Below the pieces are notes generated by a model. The model was not told where the DNA came from and did not search any database. It was given only the letters and a program-made list of their open reading frames with translations. Positions 49,519 through 58,083 of a DNA stretch of 64,000 bases are shown piece after piece; within the stretch, counting starts at the first letter, position 1; each line of letters opens with the position of its first letter. The DNA lies in assembly GCF_024707545.1 (NCBI RefSeq), contig NZ_CP062230.1:163228-227227 (forward strand), given 5' to 3'. Source of the stretch: Mesorhizobium onobrychidis (GTDB lineage: Bacteria; Pseudomonadota; Alphaproteobacteria; Rhizobiales; Rhizobiaceae). Made by a program: the position numbers and the translations under genes.

Positions 49519-51194
49519 GAAATCTCTCCTTGGGGCGGTTGAGTTTCGTCGGGTTCGGATGGGTGAAGAGGTTCCGCGCGGCCGAGCGCCGTCATACGCA
49601 GCGGCGCGGCGGTCGGCGCGATGTTGCTGCGCGGCGTGGTTAGGGCGAATTCCGCCAGCGGCTTGCGGCGAAAGCGCCGCCGCCGGTACTCGGCGAGGCG
49701 GAACCAGCCGTCCCATGTCTCGGGATCGGCCATGCCGCTCTTCAAGTGCCTGAGATATACGGCAATGCGTTGCCTGAAGGTGGCATCGAAATTGTCCGTG
49801 TCGTAGTTCGACAGAAACTCCCGCTCAGGACTGTCGGCTCGGTTGGCCTGATGGTCTGCGGCCGCGCGCACGGCTGCCACGAATTCCGACTCCAGCGCTT
49901 CTGCGGCATTCGGTCCCCGAGCGAGAGTCGGCACATGGCGAAGCAGGGCTGCGCGCCGAGGCGAGAACACCGGATTGGGGAAATCCGTCATCGTGAGCGC
50001 GGCGACGAGGCGTCTCGTCAGCAAACCCGCCTGCACAAGCGCATCGATGAGGTGAGTGTCCTCGAAGGCTGGTTCGGGCGTCAGGAACGCGAAGTGCGAG
50101 TCCCCTTCGATCCTCAGCGCGCCGTCGGAGCGATGAATGTCATAACGTGCGAGACATTCGCGATAGAGCCGGCCCGGAACCGAGATGTCAGCGTCGGACG
50201 GATCATTGGGCTCCAGCCCTAGCGTTCCGAAGAGCGTGTCGCTGTTGAGAAAGAACGTCAGCGGGGGCCTGAGCGGCGTGGTGTCGTCGATGAGATGGCT
50301 CGCGGTTTGCGAGGTGGCGAGATTCACCGTCGTGTCCGTCACCGCCTGGCGCAGGAAATGGCGAACGTCGCGCCAGGTGCCGTCGGCATCGACCGCCCGG
50401 GCGATGCGCGCGGCATTCCAGCGGCGTACACCCGGCCGGGCAACCTCCGCCTCCATGCGTTCGGCGCTCACGCGGCCCATGAACAGCGGATCGTTGCGCA
50501 GGGGATCATCGGGCGCCAACGCGTTTTCGTTGATGCCGGCCTGCGGCGCGTGCCAATGGACCCACGGGGTGCGCAGCTCCTTCATGACGGTCGCGCCGTT
50601 GACATGGCTGTCGAAGGGTCCCTTGCCGCGCGTGCCGGTCTGCAGCGCATGGGTCGACATTCCCGCCCAGAAGTAGGTGCCAGCCAGCCGCTCGTAGAAA
50701 TGGAAGACCTTGTTCGTGTCGTCCCAGCCGATGACCTGCAGAAATGCTTGGTCCGCAGCAGAATCGGCCACCGTGCTCGAGGAAACAAGCAGCGTGAAGT
50801 CGCCTTTGCCGCGCGCGATCACAAAGCGGAACCCGCGCCGAAGCTCTTCGGTTTGCGGCGTCCACGGGATGTGCCCGCCGTCCGCGACCAGAAAGACCAG
50901 CTGCTGCGGGAGCTCGTCGGCCGTGCCGGCGATTGCATCGAAGGCCGCAATCAGCAGCCGTGTCGTCAATGGAAACGGCTTGCCCGAGCGCAGCAGTCGG
51001 CCGAAAGGATCGTCCAGTCGGCCGAGTTCCGTGGCGTCCATCGGTCGCGGTTCGACGTCGATCCCACCGACGCGGCGGTAAAGCACATTGGCCAGAGCCG
51101 GCACTACGTCGGGAGCCGCGGCCATAGGCACCGCACGCTTGCGGTAAGGGTAGCTGCGCGTCGGGAAACGCTGCTCCTCCCGAAGGACCGTCAA
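49515..51194 (-). CDS. hypothetical protein, 559 residues
   Basis: TTG at 51194 is chosen because GGAGGAGGGG lies 6 nt upstream; the next candidate, ATG 51125, has no such site. No family is recognised. The protein is soluble-looking, mixed alpha/beta, rich in Arg, Asp and Ala. It contains PQQLVFLVADGGH near residue 100, HWHAPQAGINENA near 210 and a paired-Arg C-terminal part (YRRRRFRRKPL). No signal peptide or membrane helix. It sits between the subtilase-S41 gene (75-nt gap) and the PLD gene (4-nt overlap), so it is coupled to both and may be a chaperone, substrate or regulator of them. Confidence 0.8.
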   Translation of the reverse strand: MTVLREEQRFPTRSYPYRKRAVPMAAAPDVVPALANVLYRRVGGIDVEPRPMDATELGRLDDPFGRLLRSGKPFPLTTRLLIAAFDAIAGTADELPQQLVFLVADGGHIPWTPQTEELRRGFRFVIARGKGDFTLLVSSSTVADSAADQAFLQVIGWDDTNKVFHFYERLAGTYFWAGMSTHALQTGTRGKGPFDSHVNGATVMKELRTPWVHWHAPQAGINENALAPDDPLRNDPLFMGRVSAERMEAEVARPGVRRWNAARIARAVDADGTWRDVRHFLRQAVTDTTVNLATSQTASHLIDDTTPLRPPLTFFLNSDTLFGTLGLEPNDPSDADISVPGRLYRECLARYDIHRSDGALRIEGDSHFAFLTPEPAFEDTHLIDALVQAGLLTRRLVAALTMTDFPNPVFSPRRAALLRHVPTLARGPNAAEALESEFVAAVRAAADHQANRADSPEREFLSNYDTDNFDATFRQRIAVYLRHLKSGMADPETWDGWFRLAEYRRRRFRRKPLAEFALTTPRSNIAPTAAPLRMTALGRAEPLHPSEPDETQPPQGEIS

Positions 51195-51269
51195 GGTAAA
51201 CCCCTCCTCCCGTCAGCCTATCAAAAGTTCCCCCCGCAGGTTGGCGCCAGGCCTATGAAAGAAGGGCCT

Positions 51270-54200
51270 CTACGCCACCTGCCCACGATGGACCGCAACA
51301 GCGACAGGATCGTCCGGTCCGATAAACCCCGCCAGATGGATGTTCGACCCGGCCTTCATGGGCAGCGTCAGCGTGGCCTTGCCTGCCGCGTCCGGATTGA
51401 GATTGACGTTCCCCTCGGGCCTGTCCTCGACGTAAAAATCCAGCCTAGTCAGTCCGACTGTGTTGATCGTCACCAGGCGAAAGCCCGGCTGGGCGGGATC
51501 GGCGGGGCCTATAGCGACGCCGATCTCTCGACGCGGTTCCTTCGAGAGGAGTTCCGCCGCGCGGGCGAGCAACTCTCGATCGCCGTCCATGACATCGGCG
51601 CGGGTGGGTCTGTGTACCTCATCGGGGACGACACCGAAATCTTCGAGCAATGCTCCTGCGCGCGGTCCGACTCTCAGGCACTGTCGTATGGCTACGCGCA
51701 TGCTGGCTTCGTTGGGCAGCGGCCTCAGGCCCCAGCCCGTCGGCAGGACAAGGTTCAGGAGCCAGTGCTCCCAGACATTCGCCCCGCCCGCGCCCGTATT
51801 AGTGGCAATGCCCAGGATCTTGCCGACGCGGTGGTCCTGAAACCCGGCCGCGAACATGTCCGTTGCGGAATAGCAATTGCCGTCGACCACCAACACGACG
51901 GGCCCGTAATAGCGCTGCCCGATCGCATTGGCGCTGGCCGGATCCGTCAGCGGGAAGGCATGAGAGTACAGGGCACCCGTCTCGACCGCCTCCTCAAGTG
52001 ATGGGCGCCATTGATCGAGCGGAATCTGCGAACCGGCCGGGTTGTTGCGCGACAGATCAAGCGTGCCGGGCGTCACGACGAACTGCAGGCGTTCAGGTTC
52101 GATTCTTGTGGGCGTGAGCGTCTGGAGCACCCGTTCCGCCGCCGGGATGCTGCCGCCGCCATTGCCTCGCACGTCGAGGATCAATCCGCTTGCCGGCGTG
52201 CTGGCGAGCAACCGGATGAACTCCGCAACGAAGCCGTCGGGATCTTCGACGTAGAATGTCCTGATCTGGATATGGCCGTAGGTCACGCCGCCAATGTCGA
52301 TGGTGCGAGCCCGGAACGCCACGTTCCAGGGCGCTCTGACGCTGATCTCCTGGCCGGTTTGATTTTCGTGCAGTGACTCGGGCGACGCGCTGGCAAAGAA
52401 GCCTGCGCCCGCGACCTCATCGCCGAAGTTGGCGCTCTGCAGGTTCCGCAAGGCCTCCGAATCGAAAATGATCTGTCGCGCCTCCCGCACCGCGTCCGCC
52501 GAAGTGTCGAGGCCCAGCACCGCCGCCAGCGCGAGGTTTCGCGACACCGTCGCTGGGGCTACGGCGGCTGCCGCCAGTTGCGGCGCCTCCGGCGGAGCCA
52601 CCATGGCGGCCGGTTGATCGAAGATGATGCTCTTCGATCGCGCCACGCTGTGTCGGCTGAAATCCACAGACGAATTCGCCGCGAAGGAGACTGCCTCGGG
52701 CGTCGGCTGCGGAGATTGCGGCTGAATTTGCGCAGGCGGCGACGACACGGCCGCCTTGTCGGAGCCGGCGGACGTGGTCGGCGAATAGCGGACCAGCCAT
52801 TGCTGCCGCATCTGCTGTCGCTTTGACAAATCCTGGGGGTCGCCGCCTCGCGGCAGAAATTCTATGTCGACGAAATCGGCATCCGGCGGCAGGGCGGTAT
52901 TCATGGGCCGGATCGTCAGCGAACTGACCCCCCGGGCGTGGCGCGCCGCGTCGTTGCTCCCGGCGGTCTGATCGGCGTTTGCGCGTACGGCGCGCTCGAT
53001 CGCCATTCCGTTCCAGTAAAAGAGTTCGCTGCCCGGCCCGAATTCGGGAGCGGCGAATTGATGGCCGGTCAGCACACGCGTCACCAAGTACCTCCGCACG
53101 CCGTTCTCGTAAAACGGGGCGACCTCGAAAGGCAGGTAGGCGATATAGTCGCGGTAGGGACGCGGAAGCTGATAGTTCGTATGGAGGTCGCGTACCGAGT
53201 TGAAAACTTGAGTTAGGGTATTGTGAAACGCCAGTTCGTCCTGTTCGCCGGCAGGAATATTGCTCTCCTGCAGCAGCCGGCGCTGGAGCACGCGAAGTCG
53301 CTGGATCGGGCGCACCGCGTGGATGGCTTCCTTCAGCGGGCGATGGACGTAGAAATTGTCGAGCATCTGGATTGCCTGCCCGACGATCAGAATACGATCC
53401 TGCTGCGTAAGGGTGCCCTCGACGCTTTCGCGAAAGCTCCGAAGCGTCTTGTCGCCAGCCGGAAGGTGCTCGCCGGACGCCGCGTCGGCAACAATCGGAG
53501 TTTCGGCCACTGTCTCCCAGCTGATCGGCCCGCCGGTGTTCTTGGGCAGCACCAACTGGCTCTGGCGACGATTGATGCCGTGGACCTGCTTCGTTCTCGG
53601 CGGCTCAGCCACCTTCAGTCCCGCCGGCGTCCGCAGTGCCTCCCCAGGCTGGCCAAGGCTGCGGCGACGCAGGGCCTCGGCCACTGCTGCCTCGGCGTTG
53701 AGGAACGTGCCGATCGGCTTGCCGGGATCCTCAACCAGCGTCGAGCCCGTTCCGGAAAGAATATCCCGGACGTCGCCATGCGTGAGATCAGGATTGACTG
53801 ACAGCATCAAGGCGACGGTGCCGGCGACTTTCGGCGTCGCGCCAGAAGTGCCGCCGAAGCCGTTGCGGTAAGACGAGTCCGACGCATGACCGCACGTCAG
53901 GTCGTGGTTCAAGTCCCCGGGCGCCGAGACCACGACGCGGCTGCCGTAGTTGCTAAAGAAAGCGCGCTTGTTGGACGTGGCATCGAATGCGGTCGCTCCG
54001 ACGAGGATCGAGCCGGTCGGATCGAACGGCTCGTTGGAATCGGTCCTGTCGGCCGGGCGATTGCCGTTCCCTGCGGCCACGCAGACGACGCAGCCGTCGG
54101 CGATCGCGGCCCGGATCGCCCTATGCACAGACGGGATCTGCTCGAAATTGCCACCGAGCACGGTCTGGATCTCGACGATCACTACTTTGCGCCGGTTCGG

Positions 54201-55199
54201 CGTGACGGTGCGGCGAACAAAGTCGATCGCCTCGGCCCACGGCTCCTCGAAAACCGGCGGGCTCGGACCGCTGTCGCCCTGGACTGCCCAGAGCATAGCT
54301 TCAGGCGCGTAGCCGGCCATGCCGACGCCGTCAGCGCGCGCTCCAGCTATGCCGAGCACTGCGGTTCCGTGCGCCGCGTGTGATCCTTGCGTAACGTCTG
54401 CGCCGCCGTCCACTGCATTGTAGGTGCGATCAATGGCCGCCGAAAATTCTTGGTGGGATGTGCGGAACCCCCAGTCGATGTCTGCCACGATGACATTCGC
54501 GCCGCGGGAATACTGCCAGGCCTCCGGCACGCGGGTGCGGTGCAGATACCACTGCGATTCCAGTCCGGTCGCAGGATCCGGCTGCAGCGGCCCTTCGCCG
54601 ATCTGGGGATCAATCGGCACGGGCTCCGACAGGGCAAGCATAGGAGGCGCGGCCTTCGGCACGATGACCGCCTTGTTGACCTCCGGCAGCCGCTTGAGCG
54701 CTGTCATCACCTCGGATGGAGGCGTGCCTGGCGGAAAGTGCAGCCGGAGGAAGCTCGACAGCGGTGGCAGGCGCTCGAGCGCACTCGCCTGCTCGGCCGA
54801 TGCGGAGCTGGCCGATGCAGCGCGAAGCGCATCAAGACGCGCCTGCTCTGCCTGAACCTGCGCTCCGGTAAACACTGGGCGCGCCTCGCGCAATCCGTAC
54901 TGACGCAGCACGCCACGCATCGCTACGTCGGAAGGCGCGGCGCCGGCAGTGTCAGCCAGATAGCCTGCGGTGTTGGCCGCAAGTGCGGAACCGATCGCGT
55001 TTGCGTTCGGCGCCAATTCAACTTCGACGACGAGATCTCCCTCTGGCGCGGGCGGGCGACCGGCGGCAGCGCCAGATAAACCTTCGCCCACGCCGGCCGG
55101 TATGAACGGCGACCCCGTGTCGACGGTATCCAGCACTGTCGTATCAGGCGTCGCGGCCTGCGTGCGCTTCGATCCCCGCGTCTTCGGTTTCTTGCCCAT
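51270..55199 (-). CDS. subtilase (S8) fused to C-terminal-processing-type protease (S41)
   Basis: 1309 residues from ATG 55199; the upstream region has no strong ribosome binding site. An N-terminal region with a possible inhibitor-like propeptide precedes an S8 domain at about 225-510: Asp242 (DIDWG), His277 (AAHGTAV), oxyanion Asn378 (AAGNGN) and Ser452 (GGTSGATP). The second half has an S41-type domain with LILDVRGNGGGS and a catalytic Ser1111 in CYSATD, preceded by a helical region (about 600-690). S41 enzymes cleave at C-termini. Both active sites look intact. There is no signal peptide, although both families are commonly exported. It is the first gene of the minus-strand cluster. Confidence 0.9.
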   Translation of the reverse strand: MGKKPKTRGSKRTQAATPDTTVLDTVDTGSPFIPAGVGEGLSGAAAGRPPAPEGDLVVEVELAPNANAIGSALAANTAGYLADTAGAAPSDVAMRGVLRQYGLREARPVFTGAQVQAEQARLDALRAASASSASAEQASALERLPPLSSFLRLHFPPGTPPSEVMTALKRLPEVNKAVIVPKAAPPMLALSEPVPIDPQIGEGPLQPDPATGLESQWYLHRTRVPEAWQYSRGANVIVADIDWGFRTSHQEFSAAIDRTYNAVDGGADVTQGSHAAHGTAVLGIAGARADGVGMAGYAPEAMLWAVQGDSGPSPPVFEEPWAEAIDFVRRTVTPNRRKVVIVEIQTVLGGNFEQIPSVHRAIRAAIADGCVVCVAAGNGNRPADRTDSNEPFDPTGSILVGATAFDATSNKRAFFSNYGSRVVVSAPGDLNHDLTCGHASDSSYRNGFGGTSGATPKVAGTVALMLSVNPDLTHGDVRDILSGTGSTLVEDPGKPIGTFLNAEAAVAEALRRRSLGQPGEALRTPAGLKVAEPPRTKQVHGINRRQSQLVLPKNTGGPISWETVAETPIVADAASGEHLPAGDKTLRSFRESVEGTLTQQDRILIVGQAIQMLDNFYVHRPLKEAIHAVRPIQRLRVLQRRLLQESNIPAGEQDELAFHNTLTQVFNSVRDLHTNYQLPRPYRDYIAYLPFEVAPFYENGVRRYLVTRVLTGHQFAAPEFGPGSELFYWNGMAIERAVRANADQTAGSNDAARHARGVSSLTIRPMNTALPPDADFVDIEFLPRGGDPQDLSKRQQMRQQWLVRYSPTTSAGSDKAAVSSPPAQIQPQSPQPTPEAVSFAANSSVDFSRHSVARSKSIIFDQPAAMVAPPEAPQLAAAAVAPATVSRNLALAAVLGLDTSADAVREARQIIFDSEALRNLQSANFGDEVAGAGFFASASPESLHENQTGQEISVRAPWNVAFRARTIDIGGVTYGHIQIRTFYVEDPDGFVAEFIRLLASTPASGLILDVRGNGGGSIPAAERVLQTLTPTRIEPERLQFVVTPGTLDLSRNNPAGSQIPLDQWRPSLEEAVETGALYSHAFPLTDPASANAIGQRYYGPVVLVVDGNCYSATDMFAAGFQDHRVGKILGIATNTGAGGANVWEHWLLNLVLPTGWGLRPLPNEASMRVAIRQCLRVGPRAGALLEDFGVVPDEVHRPTRADVMDGDRELLARAAELLSKEPRREIGVAIGPADPAQPGFRLVTINTVGLTRLDFYVEDRPEGNVNLNPDAAGKATLTLPMKAGSNIHLAGFIGPDDPVAVAVHRGQVA

Positions 55200-55875
55200 T
55201 TAATTGCAGCGTTTTCGCCACCCCTAAGGCGTTATGAATACTTAATTTTTTCACCGCCGATGGGGCATTTACTAGCCCACGTCGACACACGCCTTCAAAA
55301 ATACAATACTATCCGCCGAATTTGTTCAACTGGTATCTGACAAATTTTTCTTTGCTCGTCGCACTCGAATGGGTGGCGATCGAGAGAGTTGGCAGCCCGC
55401 CTACACGCCTGTTGCTCGATTCACTCCAGGGGCTGTTGCGCTCCAGGCGACGGGACCATTTCGCGCTAGCACCAGATAAGGTAATCCCGGCGAGTTCGAA
55501 AACACTATTTATTCATGGTTTGTTCCAAAGCTCCAGACGCAGCCTGGCGTTCGCTGAGCGCAGAACATCGCGGTGGGCTCAGCAGAATTGACCCAAATTG
55601 CTCCGCTGTCGTCGCCCTGTTGCCTGACATAAGATGGAGGTTGCGCTGTCCCTGATTTGTAAGGGACAGCAGCAGGTAGGAGCGGGGACCAACCCAAGCC
55701 CCCGCCTGGGTCCTGGCTGCTACTGCCGTCACTCTAGCGACTTTCAATTGTTGTCGTCTCTAGCAGGACATCGTCGACGATGAATTTCAAATCGTCGTAG
55801 CAGCGCTCTTCGGCGTATCCGGCCACGGTGCAGAATCGGATGTAAGTGGACAAAGAGCCGCGCGAGCGCAATCAC
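55200..55875. other. upstream region of the minus-strand cluster, no supported gene
   Basis: The 120 bases next to the subtilase start are AT-rich and may hold its promoter, but no good -35/-10 pair was found. Short frames at 55322-55591 and 55505-55747 have no recognisable family. Confidence 0.4.
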
Positions 55876-56433
55876 CTACGAATTCCGCAAATATTCGTTC
55901 AACTGATATCGGGCGACACGCTCAGCAGTTCCAGAGGCCGAGGCAGTGAGAGCCTTTTCGAGAAAGCGTACGATTGTATCTTCATAGTGCCGACGAGCGG
56001 ACGACATAAAGTCAAAGGGTTCCTGGTATTTGTGCTCTTCGTCCAAAGTGTAAAAAAGCACGCGAACCTCGCCACTGGTTTGCACCTCGAAATGCATGAA
56101 GCGAACGGTCGGACATCCGTTTTTTCTTTCACTCAAGTTTCTAAGTGCAATGTGCGCCTCAACAAACAGTGGCGGCGTACAAGCCTCCGGTGGCAACGTT
56201 GACAGAACCACTTCCTCGCACTGATCGTCCGGAGTAACTCCTTCTGTGCCACCAAGCTGGGGGCTAACCTCTGCCACCACGTCGCTAATATCTTTCAAGA
56301 CGAGATTCCATTTCTCCAACATGGACGCCGTGCGTTGCGCCGCCTCATTGAGCGGCTTCGGGTCTTCCTTCGACGATCCTCTGCGCTGTAGGGCGTCACG
56401 AAGTCGTTTCTGGTTCTCAAGGTCCACAAGCAT
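55876..56433 (-). CDS. hypothetical protein, 185 residues
   Basis: No family recognised. The N-terminus is MLVDLENQKRLRDALQRR, a helical charged region; the middle has VEAHIALRNLSERKNG and the C-terminus FLEKALTASASGTAE. No signal peptide or membrane helix. The only good ribosome binding site (GGAGG) is 17 nt from the ATG but just before an in-frame ATA, which would add four residues. It is flanked by the broken IS5 element and is divergent in look from the hydrolase cluster. Confidence 0.55.
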   Translation of the reverse strand: MLVDLENQKRLRDALQRRGSSKEDPKPLNEAAQRTASMLEKWNLVLKDISDVVAEVSPQLGGTEGVTPDDQCEEVVLSTLPPEACTPPLFVEAHIALRNLSERKNGCPTVRFMHFEVQTSGEVRVLFYTLDEEHKYQEPFDFMSSARRHYEDTIVRFLEKALTASASGTAERVARYQLNEYLRNS

Positions 56434-56774
56434 GACTTTCTTTATGGCTCACCTCCGTAGGAGGCGCAAAGCCCGATAAACCGACATCCACCCGATGACC
56501 GGTCTTTGTTGAGCCGAGACTGTTACAAAAGGACGGGGTCGGCAAGAGCAAACCGCCGTGGTGAGCGTCCACCTGCTCCAAGCTCGGCGACACCGAAGTT
56601 TGTTGCGTGCCGGAAACTCCAATTTAGCCCTCCTCAAGACGCACTTCTCCCTTGGTTTTCGCTGGTACGCCATGACAACCGAGCCGCTCACGCAGGCGCT
56701 GGTGGGGTGGGGTTTTGCGGTGAAGCGATTTGTGATTCAAGCTCTGAATGTGGAGCGAGCAGAGCCGCGGGCGA
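56434..56774. other. intergenic region and presumed IS5 left end
   Basis: Apart from the leader of the 185-residue gene nothing is supported. The last 80 bases probably include the left end of the IS5 element, but no clear terminal repeat matching the right side could be placed. Confidence 0.4.
56446..56473 (-). promoter_or_regulatory. hairpin enclosing the ribosome binding site of the 185-residue gene
   Basis: On the minus strand CCTCC-TAC-GGAGG is a perfect stem that pairs the Shine-Dalgarno with an anti-SD; GGCT and AGCC further out extend it with mismatches. It could reduce translation until opened. Confidence 0.35.
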
Positions 56775-57614
56775 ATGGCCCAGATCGCCAAGAAGACCAA
56801 GCGCTACCCATCCGATTTGACGGACGAGGAATGGGAGCAGATCGCTCCGCTAATGCCCAAGCCTGGGCGCCGCGGCCGTCCGCGCGAGGTTGAATTCCGG
56901 GAGGTGATCAACGCCGTGCGCTACCTGGTCCGTTCCGGTTGCGGTTGGCGGATGGTGCCGATCCATTTCGGGCCGTGGCAGACGGTCTACGGCTGGTTCC
57001 GCGAGTTGGCGCGGCGTTTTCTGTTCCAAACCATCCACGACATGGCGCTGATGCTGGATCGCGAGCGGGCTGGGCGCGAGGCCAGTCCCACGGCTGGCGT
57101 GATCGACAGCCAGTCGGTCAAGGCTCCGCAAGCTGAAACAAGGGGTTACGACGCCGGCAAGAAGATTGTCGGCGCAAGCGACACATTGCCGTCGATACGG
57201 ATGGGCGGCTCTTGATGGTCAACCTCACCACCGCCGACATCTCCGACAGTGCCGGGGCTCAGGCGGTCCTGGACGGCATCCGCAAGCGTTGCCCCCTGGG
57301 TGAAGCATCTGTTCGCCGGCAGCGCCTATGACCGGCTGAAGCTCATGGACAAAGCCGCCTATCTCGACTTCGTCGTCGAGATCATCCGCCGATCCGACCA
57401 GAAGGGCTTCCAGGTCCTGCCCCGTCGCTGGGTCGTCGAGCGCACCTTCGGATGGATGACGCGCTGGCGACGCCTCGTGCGCGATTATGAACAGCGCATC
57501 GACGTCTCTCACGCCATGATCCTCGTCGCCATGGGTGGAAACATGATCCGACGAAATGCCCATCCTGATTTTCAAAACGGACTCTTAGAGCAACCAATTG
57601 CCCCCAGCCCATAA
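56775..57614 (+). pseudogene. IS5-family transposase with two frameshifts
   Basis: The first frame encodes MAQIAKKTKRYPSDLTDEEW and GVIDSQSVKAP, the N-terminal part and first catalytic Asp of an IS5 transposase. Near 57172 the frame shifts from AGKKIVG into [16 protein letters not shown]. Near 57293 a second shift, at a C run, leads to [13 protein letters not shown]. The final frame ends with [14 protein letters not shown] and WRRLVRDYE. One shift could be programmed, as in two-frame IS5 members, but two make an inactive gene likely. Confidence 0.85.
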
Positions 57615-57924
57615 AGGGGAGGCCCGATCCCCTCCCGCCTAGCAAACACCGGTTTGGTTACCCGCACCGTTGTCTTGCTTACGTCCATGTATCCGAAATG
57701 GTATCACGCGCGCAGTGCGCAAGGGAGGGACTTGGGATCGAAAACACGCTGAGAGCCAAGCAAACGGCCCTGTTAGGCTCCGAACCGGTTTTGTCTGCTA
57801 CCGATGGTAGTGCAATTGTTGCGCCATTTTGGCTATTCAGGTTATGGTTCTGCAAATCACTCGGAATCAATGATTCCGGGCCACGCAATCTAGCGCTTAC
57901 GACGGAGAAAATAGACCGACCAGA
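57615..57924. other. gap between IS5 and the replication control RNA
   Basis: No frame of note. In a complete repABC locus repB would end near here; no repB sequence was recognised. Confidence 0.5.
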
Positions 57925-57964
57925 AAAAGAAAAACCGCCCCGAAACGAATCCCGGAAGCGGTTT
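57922..57964 (-). terminator. intrinsic terminator of the antisense RNA
   Basis: Seven-base-pair stem AAACCGC/GCGGTTT with an inner CCGGG/CCCGG-like region, followed on the minus strand by a run of T residues. Confidence 0.7.
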
Positions 57965-57983
57965 GCGAATAAATCAATTTAGC
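57925..57983 (-). ncRNA. candidate counter-transcribed RNA controlling repC
   Basis: The predicted transcript of about 59 nt starts about 7 nt after a -10 element and ends in an intrinsic terminator: on the minus strand AAACCGC (from 57964) pairs with GCGGTTT, followed by a T-rich tract (57934-57922). A small antisense RNA in this position and of this size is known in repABC plasmids, where it represses repC by pairing with its leader. Position, size, terminator and promoter all agree. Confidence 0.75.
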
Positions 57984-57989
57984 CAAGAC

Positions 57990-58018
57990 CTTGTCGCAAA
58001 CCTCCCTTCCTCTGTCAA
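57990..58018 (-). promoter_or_regulatory. promoter of the antisense RNA
   Basis: On the minus strand TTGACA (58018-58013), a 17-bp spacer and GACAAG (57995-57990). The -35 is consensus and the -10 matches 4 of 6. Confidence 0.65.
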
Positions 58019-58083
58019 CCTGAAAAACGCCGTTTCGGTGAACGGGATTGCTTTGCCTGGTCTCCAACAAAAAGGAGACGAGA

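Noticed and set aside
50295..52001. 568-codon plus-strand open frame
   Set aside because: It crosses the boundary of two well-supported minus-strand genes and shows no family; shadow frame.
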